Shown: positions 33,802 to 42,973, numbered from the stretch's first letter. The stretch is DNA of 64,000 nt from UBA1447 sp002329225 (GCA_050946835.1 JBMNVN010000009.1:5769-69768), one strand, 5' to 3'. Translations and numbers: made by a program. Notes: generated from the letters alone by a model not told the origin.

Positions 33802-35174
33802 GATTTCACCTCAATCCTGCAGGTCGCCTTAAAATATCCGTCATCCGTTACGGCGTACACTTCCGCCGAACCGGGCGCCGCGGCTGTTACAAGGCCGTTC
33901 GGGTCAACGGTAGCGACCGTCTCGTCCGATGTGTACCACTTTACAGTCTGTATTGTGGCTTTTTTAGGCGAAAACTTGGTTTTAAGCTCCGCCGTTTCTC
34001 CCGCCGATAAAGTCAGACGGCGCTTTGACAAATCAAGACCTTCCACCGATTCTTTTACAAATAAGGTACAGGTGTCGGAATAGGTTTTGCCTTGAAAATC
34101 AAAAGAAGCCGTCACCGTGGTTTGACCGGTATTTTTGCCGGCCTTGACATAGCCTTCACTGTCGACAACGGCAATCGATTCATCCGCGATGCTCCAGCGG
34201 ACCGTAGTGTTAACGGGATCGGAGCAGGTAAGAGCCGCAACCAATGCTTCCGTCTTTTTCGGGGCGAGGGAAAGTTCCCGTGCAGATAAAGAAAGACCGG
34301 GCCATGTAAAATCGAAAGTATAGGAGTCTTCCGCCTCTATTTCAGCCGGTACGGTACCGAGGGAGGCAAAATCCCCCGTAAAATCAAGGTTCAGGGATAC
34401 AACCGTTTCTTTTTTGAAAGAGAGGCTCAGTATCTGGTTTGTCAGCCGGTTGACCCGGGCGGTGATTTGTGCATTGCGGTATTGTAACTTAGGTTCATCG
34501 CAGGAGAAAAAGCCCGCCGCACCGTCACGGATGATTGTTGCGACCTCTTGAGGGCTGCGCAGTGTGAAATCACCGGCGACTGCGGAGGAACCGTCTTCAA
34601 TCAATAGTGTAATAGTGTACTCGTCACGGCAGCGTTCCTCCCAGGCGTCCTTGTTGCCGCACTCCGGGCATTCTTCCGGTTGGACTCCGTCTTCTTTCCC
34701 GCAAACGGGACAAACATAATATTCGCAGAGGCACTCGGCGGAAACAAGGGAGTCTGCAGCAAGCCGCAGGGGATTGACCTTGCCCGTAAAGTCTTCGCCG
34801 AAATCGGCGGAAACAGAGAGGAAGGAGTCCTCCACGCTTTTTTCCACCGAAGCGCCGACATATTGTGCTACTTCGGTAAGCAGCGCTTCGTCAGTTGTTT
34901 GAAAAGAATAACCGTTGAGTTTGCAGTTCGTAGAAGACGAGAACCTGGGCTTTTCATTGAGGGCTTTTGTGATGGAGGTGTTAAGATAAGTCAAAATCTC
35001 TTGCGGTGTTTGCGGCCGCGGGCTGAGACTTTTCGGCGCTTCGTAAGGCGGCGGGAGCGTACCTTCCATATTCAGTACGCTGTCAATGCCCCAGAAGACG
35101 CCGACAACAAAGAAAATACACAGCAAGATGGTAACCGCTCTTGGCAGAGCTTTTTTGAAATCAAAGTTTTTCAA
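33798..35174 (-). CDS. Membrane-anchored protein with zinc ribbon and two BIG2 domains
   Basis: A 458-residue protein with one N-terminal membrane helix (about 10-33), the rest probably outside. A central region of unknown fold holds a rubredoxin-like or zinc-ribbon cluster (CPVCGKEDGVQPEECPECG, about 157-175, with four Cys), rare in an exported domain. Two bacterial Ig-like (BIG2) domains follow (about 285-375 and 375-458), each with the W.S.DE..A.VD..G.V.A pattern. BIG2 domains usually bind surfaces or polysaccharide. The TTG start at 35174 overlaps the preceding stop (TTGA). Its place ahead of two sugar symporters suggests a role at the cell surface in the same uptake system. Confidence 0.72.
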   Translation of the reverse strand: MKNFDFKKALPRAVTILLCIFFVVGVFWGIDSVLNMEGTLPPPYEAPKSLSPRPQTPQEILTYLNTSITKALNEKPRFSSSTNCKLNGYSFQTTDEALLTEVAQYVGASVEKSVEDSFLSVSADFGEDFTGKVNPLRLAADSLVSAECLCEYYVCPVCGKEDGVQPEECPECGNKDAWEERCRDEYTITLLIEDGSSAVAGDFTLRSPQEVATIIRDGAAGFFSCDEPKLQYRNAQITARVNRLTNQILSLSFKKETVVSLNLDFTGDFASLGTVPAEIEAEDSYTFDFTWPGLSLSARELSLAPKKTEALVAALTCSDPVNTTVRWSIADESIAVVDSEGYVKAGKNTGQTTVTASFDFQGKTYSDTCTLFVKESVEGLDLSKRRLTLSAGETAELKTKFSPKKATIQTVKWYTSDETVATVDPNGLVTAAAPGSAEVYAVTDDGYFKATCRIEVKS

Positions 35175-36049
35175 GATGTAGCTACCTCCTTTGGCTCAAA
35201 CTGTTGGCGTACTCTTTCAATCTCTTCGTCGAGTGCGCGGGTTTCCGCCGTTTCAACAACAGGCTGAGGAAGGTCGTCGATGTTAATTTCGCCGCGTTTG
35301 ACTTTTTTGGCAATTTCGGCCCTTTCAAGGGCGCCTTCCTCAAATGTTACCGGCAGGCCTTTTTTAGCAATCAGAAAATTGACGGCAGCCACTGCGGCGA
35401 AAGCGGCAACCGCAATGAACAGGCCGAAAGAGGGTGCGCCGGAAAGCATGCCGTTAGGCGATGCCTGTGCGGCCTTTTTAAAGCTGAATGACAGCACAAT
35501 GGCGGCAATAGAGGAAACCGCCCCCAAACCGGCAAAGGTACAGAGAATCGCCGCCATTTTTTTAACGCTGATAAAAGACAGTGCCGTCAGCAGGAATACC
35601 AGCAATGCCGATACAACCGTGACGGCAAAGGCCAAGATAAGGGTTTTCAGCGAGGCGAAGGCCTCACCGCCCAAGCTGTTCGTTGCAAACGATGAGATCA
35701 GATTCAGTGCACCGCCGTTGACGATGCCGATAAGGCCCGGCAACCCCAAGGACAACTTATCCGTGAAAAAAGGCAGCGTAACCTGTATTTTGGCTGCCGG
35801 CAGCAGCAGTGCGATAATCGGCAACAGCGTAACGGCGAGCCGTGCTTTCGCCAATCTGCCTCCGAGGAAAGCCGATTTAATTATGCGCAACTTAACATGC
35901 GCTCCCGCCAGAGAAAGCTCCGCCATTTTTGCATCGCGCTCAAACTGCTCATTGAAGCCGTAAAATCGCAGGTTTATGCCGCAATGGGGACAATGCTGCT
36001 TCCAGTGGAAGATGTGCAGTTTTTTGCCGCAATTCTGACATGCACTCAT
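35171..36049 (-). CDS. Zinc-ribbon multi-pass membrane protein of unknown function
   Basis: A 292-residue protein. It begins with a zinc ribbon (CQNCGKKLHIFHWKQHCPHCG, about 4-23, four Cys), then has four or five hydrophobic helices between about 70 and 225, and ends in a charged cytoplasmic tail. I do not recognise a named family; zinc-ribbon-plus-membrane proteins are common in Clostridia and unexplained. It is the first gene of the probable six-gene minus-strand operon down to 27742, coupled by four bases to the BIG2 protein gene. Confidence 0.7.
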   Translation of the reverse strand: MSACQNCGKKLHIFHWKQHCPHCGINLRFYGFNEQFERDAKMAELSLAGAHVKLRIIKSAFLGGRLAKARLAVTLLPIIALLLPAAKIQVTLPFFTDKLSLGLPGLIGIVNGGALNLISSFATNSLGGEAFASLKTLILAFAVTVVSALLVFLLTALSFISVKKMAAILCTFAGLGAVSSIAAIVLSFSFKKAAQASPNGMLSGAPSFGLFIAVAAFAAVAAVNFLIAKKGLPVTFEEGALERAEIAKKVKRGEINIDDLPQPVVETAETRALDEEIERVRQQFEPKEVATS

Positions 36050-36078
36050 GGACTCACAACCTTTCTGTTTTTATGTAA

Positions 36079-36110
36079 TTGCGCAGGCGCCGGGGCGTTG
36101 TTCTGCGCAA
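36079..36110. promoter_or_regulatory. Inverted repeat upstream of the 36049 operon
   Basis: TTGCGCAG (36079-36086) and CTGCGCAA (36103-36110), a perfect 8-bp inverted repeat with a GC-rich 16-base centre, 30 bases upstream of the first gene of the operon. It could be an operator or a small hairpin; no clear promoter was found with it. Confidence 0.35.
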
Positions 36111-36201
36111 CAGGTTAGAAAAATAAGCCTTAGCCGGCGGGCCCCCTGTCGATTACAGGCGGGAGCATCCGGCAGAGACAGGTGTTGTTGGATAACAGCC
36201 G

Positions 36202-37674
36202 TTATTTAATAAAAGGATATGCATTTTCGTATGCGGCATTCCATTGGGCAGAGTTTTCGGGTTTGTGCTCACGTAATTGTTCGCTGTCGGCTATAATTTG
36301 CCGTGCCTGTTCAAGGCTTTCTATTGCACCTGCAGCCAAAAGCTGAACAAGAATATTGCCCAATACCGTTGCCTCAATGGGGCCGGCCAGAACCTTACGC
36401 CCGCAGGCGTCCGCCGTCATTTGGCAAAGAAGGGTGTCCTTTACTCCTCCCCCTATAACATGGATTGCGGGATAGTTTTTGCCCGTGCAATCCATAAGCT
36501 TTTCAAAGGTCAGGCGGTATTTCATGGCAAGGCTTTCATAAATGCAACGCACCACTTCGCCTATGCTTTCCGGCACGCTCTGCCCCGTTCTTTCACAGTA
36601 ATCCTTTACTCTTCGGGGAAGATTGCCGTGGGGCATAAACTCGGGAGCGTCGGGGTTTATGAAGGACTTAAAGGGTTCGGCTTCAAGGGCCAATTTTTCA
36701 AGGTCGGCATAGGAGTAATTCCCGCCGTGACGGTTCCAGTGGCGGCGGCTTTCCTGAATAAGCCAGAGTCCTGTAATGTTCTTTAAAAAACCTATGGAGC
36801 CGCCATAGCCCCCTTCGTTGGTTATGTTCATGGCATAGGCTTTTTCGTCAACTATGGGCTTCTCCAATTCCGTGCCGAAAAGGGACCAGGTTCCGCTGCT
36901 GATGAATGCAAAGTCTTTATCAGCGGAGGGTACGGCGGTGAGGGCGGACTGAGTATCATGCCCGCAAACGGAAATCACCGGCACCGGGTCAATCCCGCAC
37001 TCCTCACAGATTGAAGCATTCAGCGGAGCGGCAATTGTGCCGGAGGGAACAATATCACACAAAAGCCGTGAGGGAAGCCCCAACTTCTGCATAACGGTAT
37101 CCGACCAGTTGCCGGTTTTAATGTCCACTATCTGGGAAGTGGTAGCTATGGAATATTCGGTAAGCTTTTTGCCCGTGAGCATATAGGTGAAAAGGTCGGG
37201 CATAAAGAGCAGTTTGTCCGCCCGGTCAAGAATATGTCTCCGTGTGTTTTTAAGGGCAAGCAGCTGAAAAACCGTGTTGAGTTCCATAAACTGAATGCCG
37301 GTTATTTCGTAAAGTTCCTCCCGGGGGATAAGTTTGAAAGCCTCGTCCAGGATGCCGTTTGTGCGTTTGTCCCGGTAGTGAACGGGGTTTTCCAGCAAAG
37401 CGCCGTGCTCGTCTATCAGTCCGAAATCCACACCCCAGGTATCCACGGCAAGGCTGTCAAAGCCGCCGGCGGCTTTAGCCTTAATTATTCCCTGCTTTAC
37501 CTCGTGAAAAAGCCTCAGCACATCCCAATAGACCGTGCCGAGAACCTCCACCGGGTCGTTGGAAAACCGATGCACCTCTTCAAGGCTGATTTTTTTTCCG
37601 TCAAAGGAACCGACAATTGCGCGGCCGCCGGATGCGCCGAAGTCAATGGCAAGAACACGTTTTATCTTTGACAA
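36202..37674 (-). CDS. FGGY sugar kinase of the rhamnulokinase family (probable L-fuculose kinase)
   Basis: A 490-residue ATP-dependent kinase that matches RhaB from the start (IDFGASGGRAIVG with the phosphate-binding loop, HRF, YWDV, DTWGVDFGLID, YRDKRTNG) through the C-terminal ATPase part (ISSGTWSLFG, NEGGYGGSIGFLKN, IHVIGGGVKD). By sequence it would phosphorylate rhamnulose, but no rhaA or rhaD is present, FucU is the next gene upstream and fucI lies in the same region. In several gut bacteria enzymes of this type act on L-fuculose, so that is my preferred role; this is inference. Start TTG 37674 with GGAGGTG upstream. It is third in the ABC-fucU-kinase unit. Confidence 0.85.
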   Translation of the reverse strand: MSKIKRVLAIDFGASGGRAIVGSFDGKKISLEEVHRFSNDPVEVLGTVYWDVLRLFHEVKQGIIKAKAAGGFDSLAVDTWGVDFGLIDEHGALLENPVHYRDKRTNGILDEAFKLIPREELYEITGIQFMELNTVFQLLALKNTRRHILDRADKLLFMPDLFTYMLTGKKLTEYSIATTSQIVDIKTGNWSDTVMQKLGLPSRLLCDIVPSGTIAAPLNASICEECGIDPVPVISVCGHDTQSALTAVPSADKDFAFISSGTWSLFGTELEKPIVDEKAYAMNITNEGGYGGSIGFLKNITGLWLIQESRRHWNRHGGNYSYADLEKLALEAEPFKSFINPDAPEFMPHGNLPRRVKDYCERTGQSVPESIGEVVRCIYESLAMKYRLTFEKLMDCTGKNYPAIHVIGGGVKDTLLCQMTADACGRKVLAGPIEATVLGNILVQLLAAGAIESLEQARQIIADSEQLREHKPENSAQWNAAYENAYPFIK

Positions 37675-37719
37675 AAGCTACACCTCCCGATAATAAAAGG
37701 ACGAAAAAGGAGTTGCCGT

Positions 37720-38142
37720 TCAGATGACAACTCCTTTTTTCAGTATGATATTGGCATAAATAGCGGTTTCACCCGTAGCTACTACGGCATAGGCGTTCTT
37801 TGCCCTCTCATAAAAGGCAAATCTTTCAACAAGCTCAAGTTCTTTGGCGCCCTCATTTTCGGCGATTATTTTTTTATATTCGCTCCAAATCGGGGGCGGA
37901 TTTTCAGCATCCCCGTTATCCATTACCGCCACGGGAAATCCGACATAAGTGTCCAGGGGAAAAAGCTTTAATATGGCGTCTAAAAGTTCCGGTACTCCGT
38001 GGCCGTCGGCGCGAACAAGCCGCTTTGCCACCGAGGCGGCAGGGAAGTTGCCGTCCCCCAAAACGAGTTCATCCCCGTGCCCCATTTCCATAAGGGTTTT
38101 AAGCAGTTCGGGTGAGAGGATGGGAGAAATGTTTTTAAGCAT
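37720..38142 (-). CDS. fucU: L-fucose mutarotase (RbsD/FucU family)
   Basis: A 140-residue member of the RbsD/FucU family, which interconverts alpha and beta anomers of a sugar. MGHGDELVLGDGNFPA (about 19-34) carries the catalytic His and Asp of the family. The length and the late YAVVATGE..YANIILKKG signature match FucU better than the slightly shorter RbsD, and the neighbouring kinase plus fucI in the region support L-fucose. It lies 45 bases upstream of the kinase gene and 42 bases downstream of the ABC exporter gene, probably on one transcript. Confidence 0.9.
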   Translation of the reverse strand: MLKNISPILSPELLKTLMEMGHGDELVLGDGNFPAASVAKRLVRADGHGVPELLDAILKLFPLDTYVGFPVAVMDNGDAENPPPIWSEYKKIIAENEGAKELELVERFAFYERAKNAYAVVATGETAIYANIILKKGVVI

Positions 38143-38184
38143 AAAAACAACCCTTTCAAGCTGAATTTTCAGATTTTGCCGTAA

Positions 38185-39945
38185 TCAGTCCAAGCTGTAC
38201 ATATCGTAAAGTTCTTTATAAAGGCCGTTCTTTTCCACCAATTCCCGGTGGTTGCCCTGTTCGGCAATACCCTGCTCGGTAAGAACCAGAATCTCACCGG
38301 CGTTGCGGATGGTTGTAAGCCGGTGGGCTATAGTGAGGGTGGTTCTGCCCTTTGCCAGCCGTTCCAGAGATTTTTGAACTATCCGCTCGCTTTCATTGTC
38401 CAAAGAGGAGGTTGCCTCGTCAAGGATTAAAATAGGCGGGTCTTTCAAAAATACCCGGGCTATGGATATGCGCTGTTTCTGTCCTCCGGAAAGTTTTACT
38501 CCCCGTTCACCTATATAGGTATCATACCCGTTGGGGAGCTGGGATATAAAATCGTGGGCATCAGCCTTAACGGCCGCTTCTTCCACCTGTTCCCGGGTTG
38601 CGTTTTGTCTGCCGTAAATTATGTTGTCATAAACAGTGCCCGAAAACAGATATACGTCCTGCTGAACTACGCCGATATGTGAACGTAAGGATTTTAAAGT
38701 TATGTCTTTGATGTTTTTACCGTCTAAAAGGATTTCTCCGTCGGTAACCTCATAAAAGCGGGGGATTAAATTACAGAGGGTTGTCTTACCTGCCCCCGAG
38801 GGACCTACAACGGCCACGTTGCCGCCGGGAGGAATGTGCAGGTTAAGATTTTCCAGCACCGGGTCCGTTGTGTCGGGGTAGGTGAAACTGACGTTTTTAA
38901 ACTCAATCTCTCCTCGGGCGCTTTCAAGAGGTTGGGCGTTTTCGCTGTCCATTATATCCGGTATGGTGTCCATAACCTCGGCAAAACGGTCAAGGGCGGT
39001 AGTGCCCTGGTAAAACTGTTCGCTGAATTCCGCCACGCGGCGAATGGAACCCAAAAGGGTGGTAACTAAAAGCAGGCTGGCGGTAAAGTCCCCGGGGGTG
39101 GTGAGTCCCCTTGACATAAAGACCGCACCCACGGCCACAATCAGAATATACATTCCGCCGTCAAAAAGGCGCATTGTGGTATGAAAGCCGGCCATATGTT
39201 TATAGCTGTTGCGCTTTATGGTCAAAAACTTTTTTGTACCCTGCGCAAACTTCTCTTTTTCCACATCTTCGTTGGCAAATGATTTTACAACCCTTATTCC
39301 GAGCAGGCTGTCCTCGGTTTTGGCATTAATTTCCCCCAATTGGTGGCGGGCCTGCTTAAAGGCCTCTTTCATTTTTCTTCTGGTGTGCCGGGTAATCAAA
39401 AACATAAGCGGCAAAGCGGTGAAGACAAAAAGCGCCAACCAAATGTTCATGGAAGCAAAAATGGAAAAACTCACCGTGATTTTGATTGCGGTGATAAAAA
39501 CTTCTTCGGGGAAGTGGTGAGCAAATTCTGAGATATCGAATAAATCGGTGGTCACCCGGGACATAAGCTGACCGATTTTTGTGTTGTCGTAGTAGGAATA
39601 GGACAGGGTCTGCAGGTGGGAGAACAGATCGTTGCGCATCTCGGTTTCAATCTTCGCTCCCATGATATGGCCGCCGGAGGCCATCCAGTAAGCGGCGGCG
39701 GCATCGATAATACGCAAAACCAGATACAGCCCCGTCAGGGCGGAAATTCTTTTTATTGTCAGGGAGGCGGCATCGTTTATACCCGTGTTCGTAATATAAC
39801 GCACAATCAGGGGCAAAACCAACTCGCAAACGGTTGTCAGTGAGGCACAAAACAAATCAAAGGCCAAAAGACCTTTATAACTGAACAGATAGGGGAAAAA
39901 CATAGCCAGCAGTTCCCGATTTTTATGTTTTAACCCCTGCTCCAT
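38185..39945 (-). CDS. ABC exporter, fused membrane and ATPase domains
   Basis: A 586-residue half-transporter that should work as a dimer. Six membrane helices occupy about 20-310, then the ATPase domain with Walker A GPSGAGKTT, signature LSGGQ, Walker B ILDEATSSLD and the switch His (IAHRL). The architecture is that of multidrug/lipid exporters (MsbA/BmrA type); the exported molecule is unknown. It is the first gene of a unit with fucU and the sugar kinase, although no direct sugar role is evident. ATG 39945 has AGGGGG before it and a strong promoter lies at 39980-40008. Confidence 0.92.
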   Translation of the reverse strand: MEQGLKHKNRELLAMFFPYLFSYKGLLAFDLFCASLTTVCELVLPLIVRYITNTGINDAASLTIKRISALTGLYLVLRIIDAAAAYWMASGGHIMGAKIETEMRNDLFSHLQTLSYSYYDNTKIGQLMSRVTTDLFDISEFAHHFPEEVFITAIKITVSFSIFASMNIWLALFVFTALPLMFLITRHTRRKMKEAFKQARHQLGEINAKTEDSLLGIRVVKSFANEDVEKEKFAQGTKKFLTIKRNSYKHMAGFHTTMRLFDGGMYILIVAVGAVFMSRGLTTPGDFTASLLLVTTLLGSIRRVAEFSEQFYQGTTALDRFAEVMDTIPDIMDSENAQPLESARGEIEFKNVSFTYPDTTDPVLENLNLHIPPGGNVAVVGPSGAGKTTLCNLIPRFYEVTDGEILLDGKNIKDITLKSLRSHIGVVQQDVYLFSGTVYDNIIYGRQNATREQVEEAAVKADAHDFISQLPNGYDTYIGERGVKLSGGQKQRISIARVFLKDPPILILDEATSSLDNESERIVQKSLERLAKGRTTLTIAHRLTTIRNAGEILVLTEQGIAEQGNHRELVEKNGLYKELYDMYSLD

Positions 39946-39979
39946 GCCGGCCCCCTCTATTATTAATTACTCGGAAATA

Positions 39980-40008
39980 ATTATAACCGATAGAAAGTGA
40001 CAATGCAA
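39980..40008 (-). promoter_or_regulatory. Promoter of the ABC exporter-fucU-kinase unit
   Basis: On the minus strand: TTGCAT (40003-40008), 17-bp spacer, perfect TATAAT (39980-39985), 35 bases before the ABC start codon. The two boxes are the same as those of the 5S promoter. Confidence 0.8.
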
Positions 40009-40152
40009 AGATTTACACCTATTTTTATATTTATTTTTGTGCAGTTTTGTGGTAATGTTTTCCGCAGATAATATTTTAGGCTTGAAAGACAAAAAATTAT
40101 AATCTTTCGGGGGATGAAAAAATCCCTTTTTGAGACAAGGAGAATGCAGGCT

Positions 40153-41682
40153 ATGTTCGCAAAAGTCAACAGTATGGGCCTTTACGGAATGGAATCCTAT
40201 ATGGTGGAGGTGGAGGCGGATTTAAGCCAAGGCCTGCCCCGTTTTGATGTGGTGGGTCTGCCGGACGCTTCGGTCAATGAGGCGCGAAACAGGGTTCATT
40301 CCGTTATGAAAAACGGAGGCTTTACCTATCCGGTAAGCCGAATTACCGTAAACCTTGCTCCGGCGGACAAGCGGAAGGAAGGGCCTTTTTATGACCTGCC
40401 TATCCTTATCTGTGTGCTTATAGCCAGCCGTCAACTGCACTGTGATTTAAGTCGGGCGGCATTTATCGGAGAACTTTCTCTAAACGGAGAACTGCGCCGG
40501 GTAAACGGCGCCCTGCCCATGGTAATAAAAGCCCGGGAAGCGGGTTTAAAAGAAGTTTTTGTGCCGGAGCAAAATGCTGCGGAAAGCTCCGTCGTAAAAG
40601 ATATAACCGTTTACCCGGTAAAGGATGTAGCCGAGCTTATGGACCATCTGCGGGGTATTGCAAGGATTGAACCCGTAACCCCGAAAGATTACAGCGAATA
40701 CTCGTTACCCCCGCATATCCCCGATTTCAGTGATGTCAGGGGTCAATTTGAGGCGCGCAGGGCGCTGGAGGTTGCGGCGGCGGGGGGACATAACGTAATG
40801 ATGATAGGCCCTCCCGGTTCCGGTAAAAGTATGTTGGCAAAAAGGCTGCCCTCCATTTTGCCGGACATGACCTTTGAGGAGAGTTTGGAAACGACAAAGA
40901 TTTATTCCATAGCCGGAGCCCTGCCGGAAGGGGTATCTTTAATAAAAGCAAGACCTTTCCGCTCACCTCACCACACCGTTTCGCCCGCAGGGCTTTCAGG
41001 CGGAGGCACAATTCCCCGACCGGGGGAGATTTCCCTCGCCCATAACGGAGTGCTTTTTTTGGATGAACTGCCCGAGTTTTCCCGCAGGGCTATGGAGGTT
41101 ATGCGTCAGCCGGTGGAAGACGGGATTATTACAATTTCCAGAGTGGCGGGTACCCTTTCTTATCCATGTTCAATTATGTTGGTTTGTGCAATGAACCCCT
41201 GCCCCTGCGGATTTTTCGGCCATCCGACAAAAGCCTGCACTTGCCAGAAGGGGGCGGCGGCTCGGTACCTTGCCAAGGTGTCCGGCCCCCTGTTGGACAG
41301 GTTGGACATACATGTGGAAGTGCCGCCCGTGGATTTTGAAAAACTGGCGGGGGATGAAAAAAGCGAGAGCTCGGCAAGTATTCGTGAGCGGGTCAACAGG
41401 GCAAGAAAAATTCAGCAGCAACGCTTTGCGGGCACCGGAACTGCGAGCAATGCCCGTATGGATGCCGCTATGACAAAGGAGTTTTGCCGGCCCGTACCGA
41501 AGGCCATGACTATGCTTGAACAGGCCTTTGACCGCTTGGGTCTTTCCGCAAGAGCCTACGATAAAATACTGCGGGTTTCCCGCACGGTGGCGGATTTGGA
41601 GGGGAGCGATAAAATTGAAGTCCCCCACATAGCTCAGGCAATTCAATTCCGCAGTCTGGACAGGAAGTTTTGGCAAAACTGA
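40153..41682 (+). CDS. comM: YifB/ComM family Mg-chelatase-like AAA+ ATPase
   Basis: A 509-residue protein. The N-terminal Lon-like domain (about 1-165, MFAKVNSMGLYG...VEVEADLSQGLPRFDVVGLPD) is followed by an AAA+ Mg-chelatase domain with Walker A GPPGSGKSM (219-227) and Walker B GVLFLDELPEF, plus a Cys-rich loop (NPCPCGFFGHPTKACTC) usual in this family. ComM is a hexameric helicase that helps branch migration during integration of DNA taken up by natural transformation. ATG 40153 matches the family start and has AAGGAG 10 bases upstream; two earlier in-frame ATGs exist. It stands divergent from the ABC exporter gene. Confidence 0.93.
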   Translation: MFAKVNSMGLYGMESYMVEVEADLSQGLPRFDVVGLPDASVNEARNRVHSVMKNGGFTYPVSRITVNLAPADKRKEGPFYDLPILICVLIASRQLHCDLSRAAFIGELSLNGELRRVNGALPMVIKAREAGLKEVFVPEQNAAESSVVKDITVYPVKDVAELMDHLRGIARIEPVTPKDYSEYSLPPHIPDFSDVRGQFEARRALEVAAAGGHNVMMIGPPGSGKSMLAKRLPSILPDMTFEESLETTKIYSIAGALPEGVSLIKARPFRSPHHTVSPAGLSGGGTIPRPGEISLAHNGVLFLDELPEFSRRAMEVMRQPVEDGIITISRVAGTLSYPCSIMLVCAMNPCPCGFFGHPTKACTCQKGAAARYLAKVSGPLLDRLDIHVEVPPVDFEKLAGDEKSESSASIRERVNRARKIQQQRFAGTGTASNARMDAAMTKEFCRPVPKAMTMLEQAFDRLGLSARAYDKILRVSRTVADLEGSDKIEVPHIAQAIQFRSLDRKFWQN

Positions 41683-41875
41683 CAGGAATCTGCATTTAAA
41701 GCGCATTGCCGTATATAAGTTGTATATTACATAATAATCTATATAAACCTTTTGTAAAATACAGCAAGGTTCTTTATGCAGAAGCGGGTGCGTTAATGAT
41801 ACAATTATCCTCAGGTTTTGTATTTATACTGGAGTTTTGGCGAATATTTCAGTTTACACTTGAGGAGTTTTGTTT

Positions 41876-42670
41876 TTGAAGCTTAGTGACAGCTATCTTA
41901 ATAAAAGCTATTATGTTGCAACCGTGTTGCAGCAAATGGACGAGTTGCGAAAAGAAGGATTCGACGTTCAGTTGAAAAAGAAAATCTTTTTCAAAGGAGA
42001 ATTCTTCACGGCGGATTTGTATGCCGAAAACGGCAGCGAGAAGCAAATCTATGATTTTCGCCTGGAGGAAGGGCAGGAACATCCCGAAGAAAGGGATGCC
42101 CTGCTGAACTCCATTTGCGAAAGTGTGGATGCCAAGCCCGTTGTTGTCGAAATTACTCTTCCGGAAGAAAGACAGATTCACTTTGATGAACTCGATGATA
42201 TTTTGTTCAGCTACCTTTCAACTACTACTCTTTTGCCGGAACTGCAAGAACTGCCGGGGGATGTTTCCGTCTGCGGTGTTAAAGTAAACGATATCTTATC
42301 CGCGACCCTGGAAAGTGCGAACATAAGCGTTTCCGGTTTGGCTAAGCTTTATATTTCGCTTCGCTACCGTATTTCGGAAGATGAGGAGCAGGGGTTTTCC
42401 ACATCTTGCGACAGTTTTCCCATGTCCTTTACAGTCAGTCTGGACAACAATTTTAACTGCCAAACCTTTGAGTATGAAATTGACCTGTCGGGCTTTGAAC
42501 TGAAAAAGCCGGAAGAAGAACCCCGTTCAGAGGAAAATAAAAACTATGTCAGCAAAATAAGGTTTGATGCTGAGTTTAAAATGTTTCAGGATATATCGGA
42601 GGCTCTTTTGACCATGACCGGAAGCGCCGCCGCCCTCTTCCCCAACGGAGTGTCCGCTCCGCCGAAATAG
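41876..42670 (+). CDS. Hypothetical protein, acidic, DUF-like
   Basis: A 264-residue soluble, acidic protein with no signal peptide or membrane helix. It has a helical N-terminus (MDELRKEGFDVQLKK) and then alternating beta strands (about 45-260). No motif I recognise. The start is TTG 41876 because GAGGAG ends eight bases earlier; another TTG six bases upstream would be too close. The next small gene begins 66 bases downstream, so they may be cotranscribed. Confidence 0.65.
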   Translation: MKLSDSYLNKSYYVATVLQQMDELRKEGFDVQLKKKIFFKGEFFTADLYAENGSEKQIYDFRLEEGQEHPEERDALLNSICESVDAKPVVVEITLPEERQIHFDELDDILFSYLSTTTLLPELQELPGDVSVCGVKVNDILSATLESANISVSGLAKLYISLRYRISEDEEQGFSTSCDSFPMSFTVSLDNNFNCQTFEYEIDLSGFELKKPEEEPRSEENKNYVSKIRFDAEFKMFQDISEALLTMTGSAAALFPNGVSAPPK

Positions 42671-42736
42671 GGAGATGAGGAGGAGTTAACCCTCCGTGCT
42701 GAAAAAGCCGCCGAAAGCCATGGGGAGGCAAACAAA

Positions 42737-42973
42737 GTGTTTATGCGCAATGCTCCCTTTATGCCCAAGAACATGTATCGTATACTTGAAACCGTTGCCG
42801 CACAATGTGAGGGGCAGCTGCTCAGGTTTAACAGAGCGTACCTTAGTGATAATTCCGTTTCGTCGGAGCAGGATATTCAAACGGGCCGCCTGCAAAGGGA
42901 AGACATTTCCGAATTACAGGCATCTTTTATGGAAGAATTGAGAAGCTATTTGGAAAGTCTTGATGTTCGGTAA
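42737..42973 (+). CDS. Small hypothetical protein
   Basis: A 78-residue protein, mostly helical, with two Arg/Glu-rich helices (about 18-30 and 50-76) and no recognised motif. The GTG start has GGGGAGG eight bases upstream. An overlapping frame from 42696 is less likely, having a poorer ribosome site and an Arg/Cys-rich product. A terminator-like hairpin follows at 43004. Confidence 0.5.
   Translation: MFMRNAPFMPKNMYRILETVAAQCEGQLLRFNRAYLSDNSVSSEQDIQTGRLQREDISELQASFMEELRSYLESLDVR

Noticed and set aside
37720..38142. RbsD (ribose pyranase) instead of FucU
   Set aside because: The slightly longer protein, the MGHGDELVLGDGNFP pattern and the kinase and fucI in the region favour FucU; no ribose genes are near.
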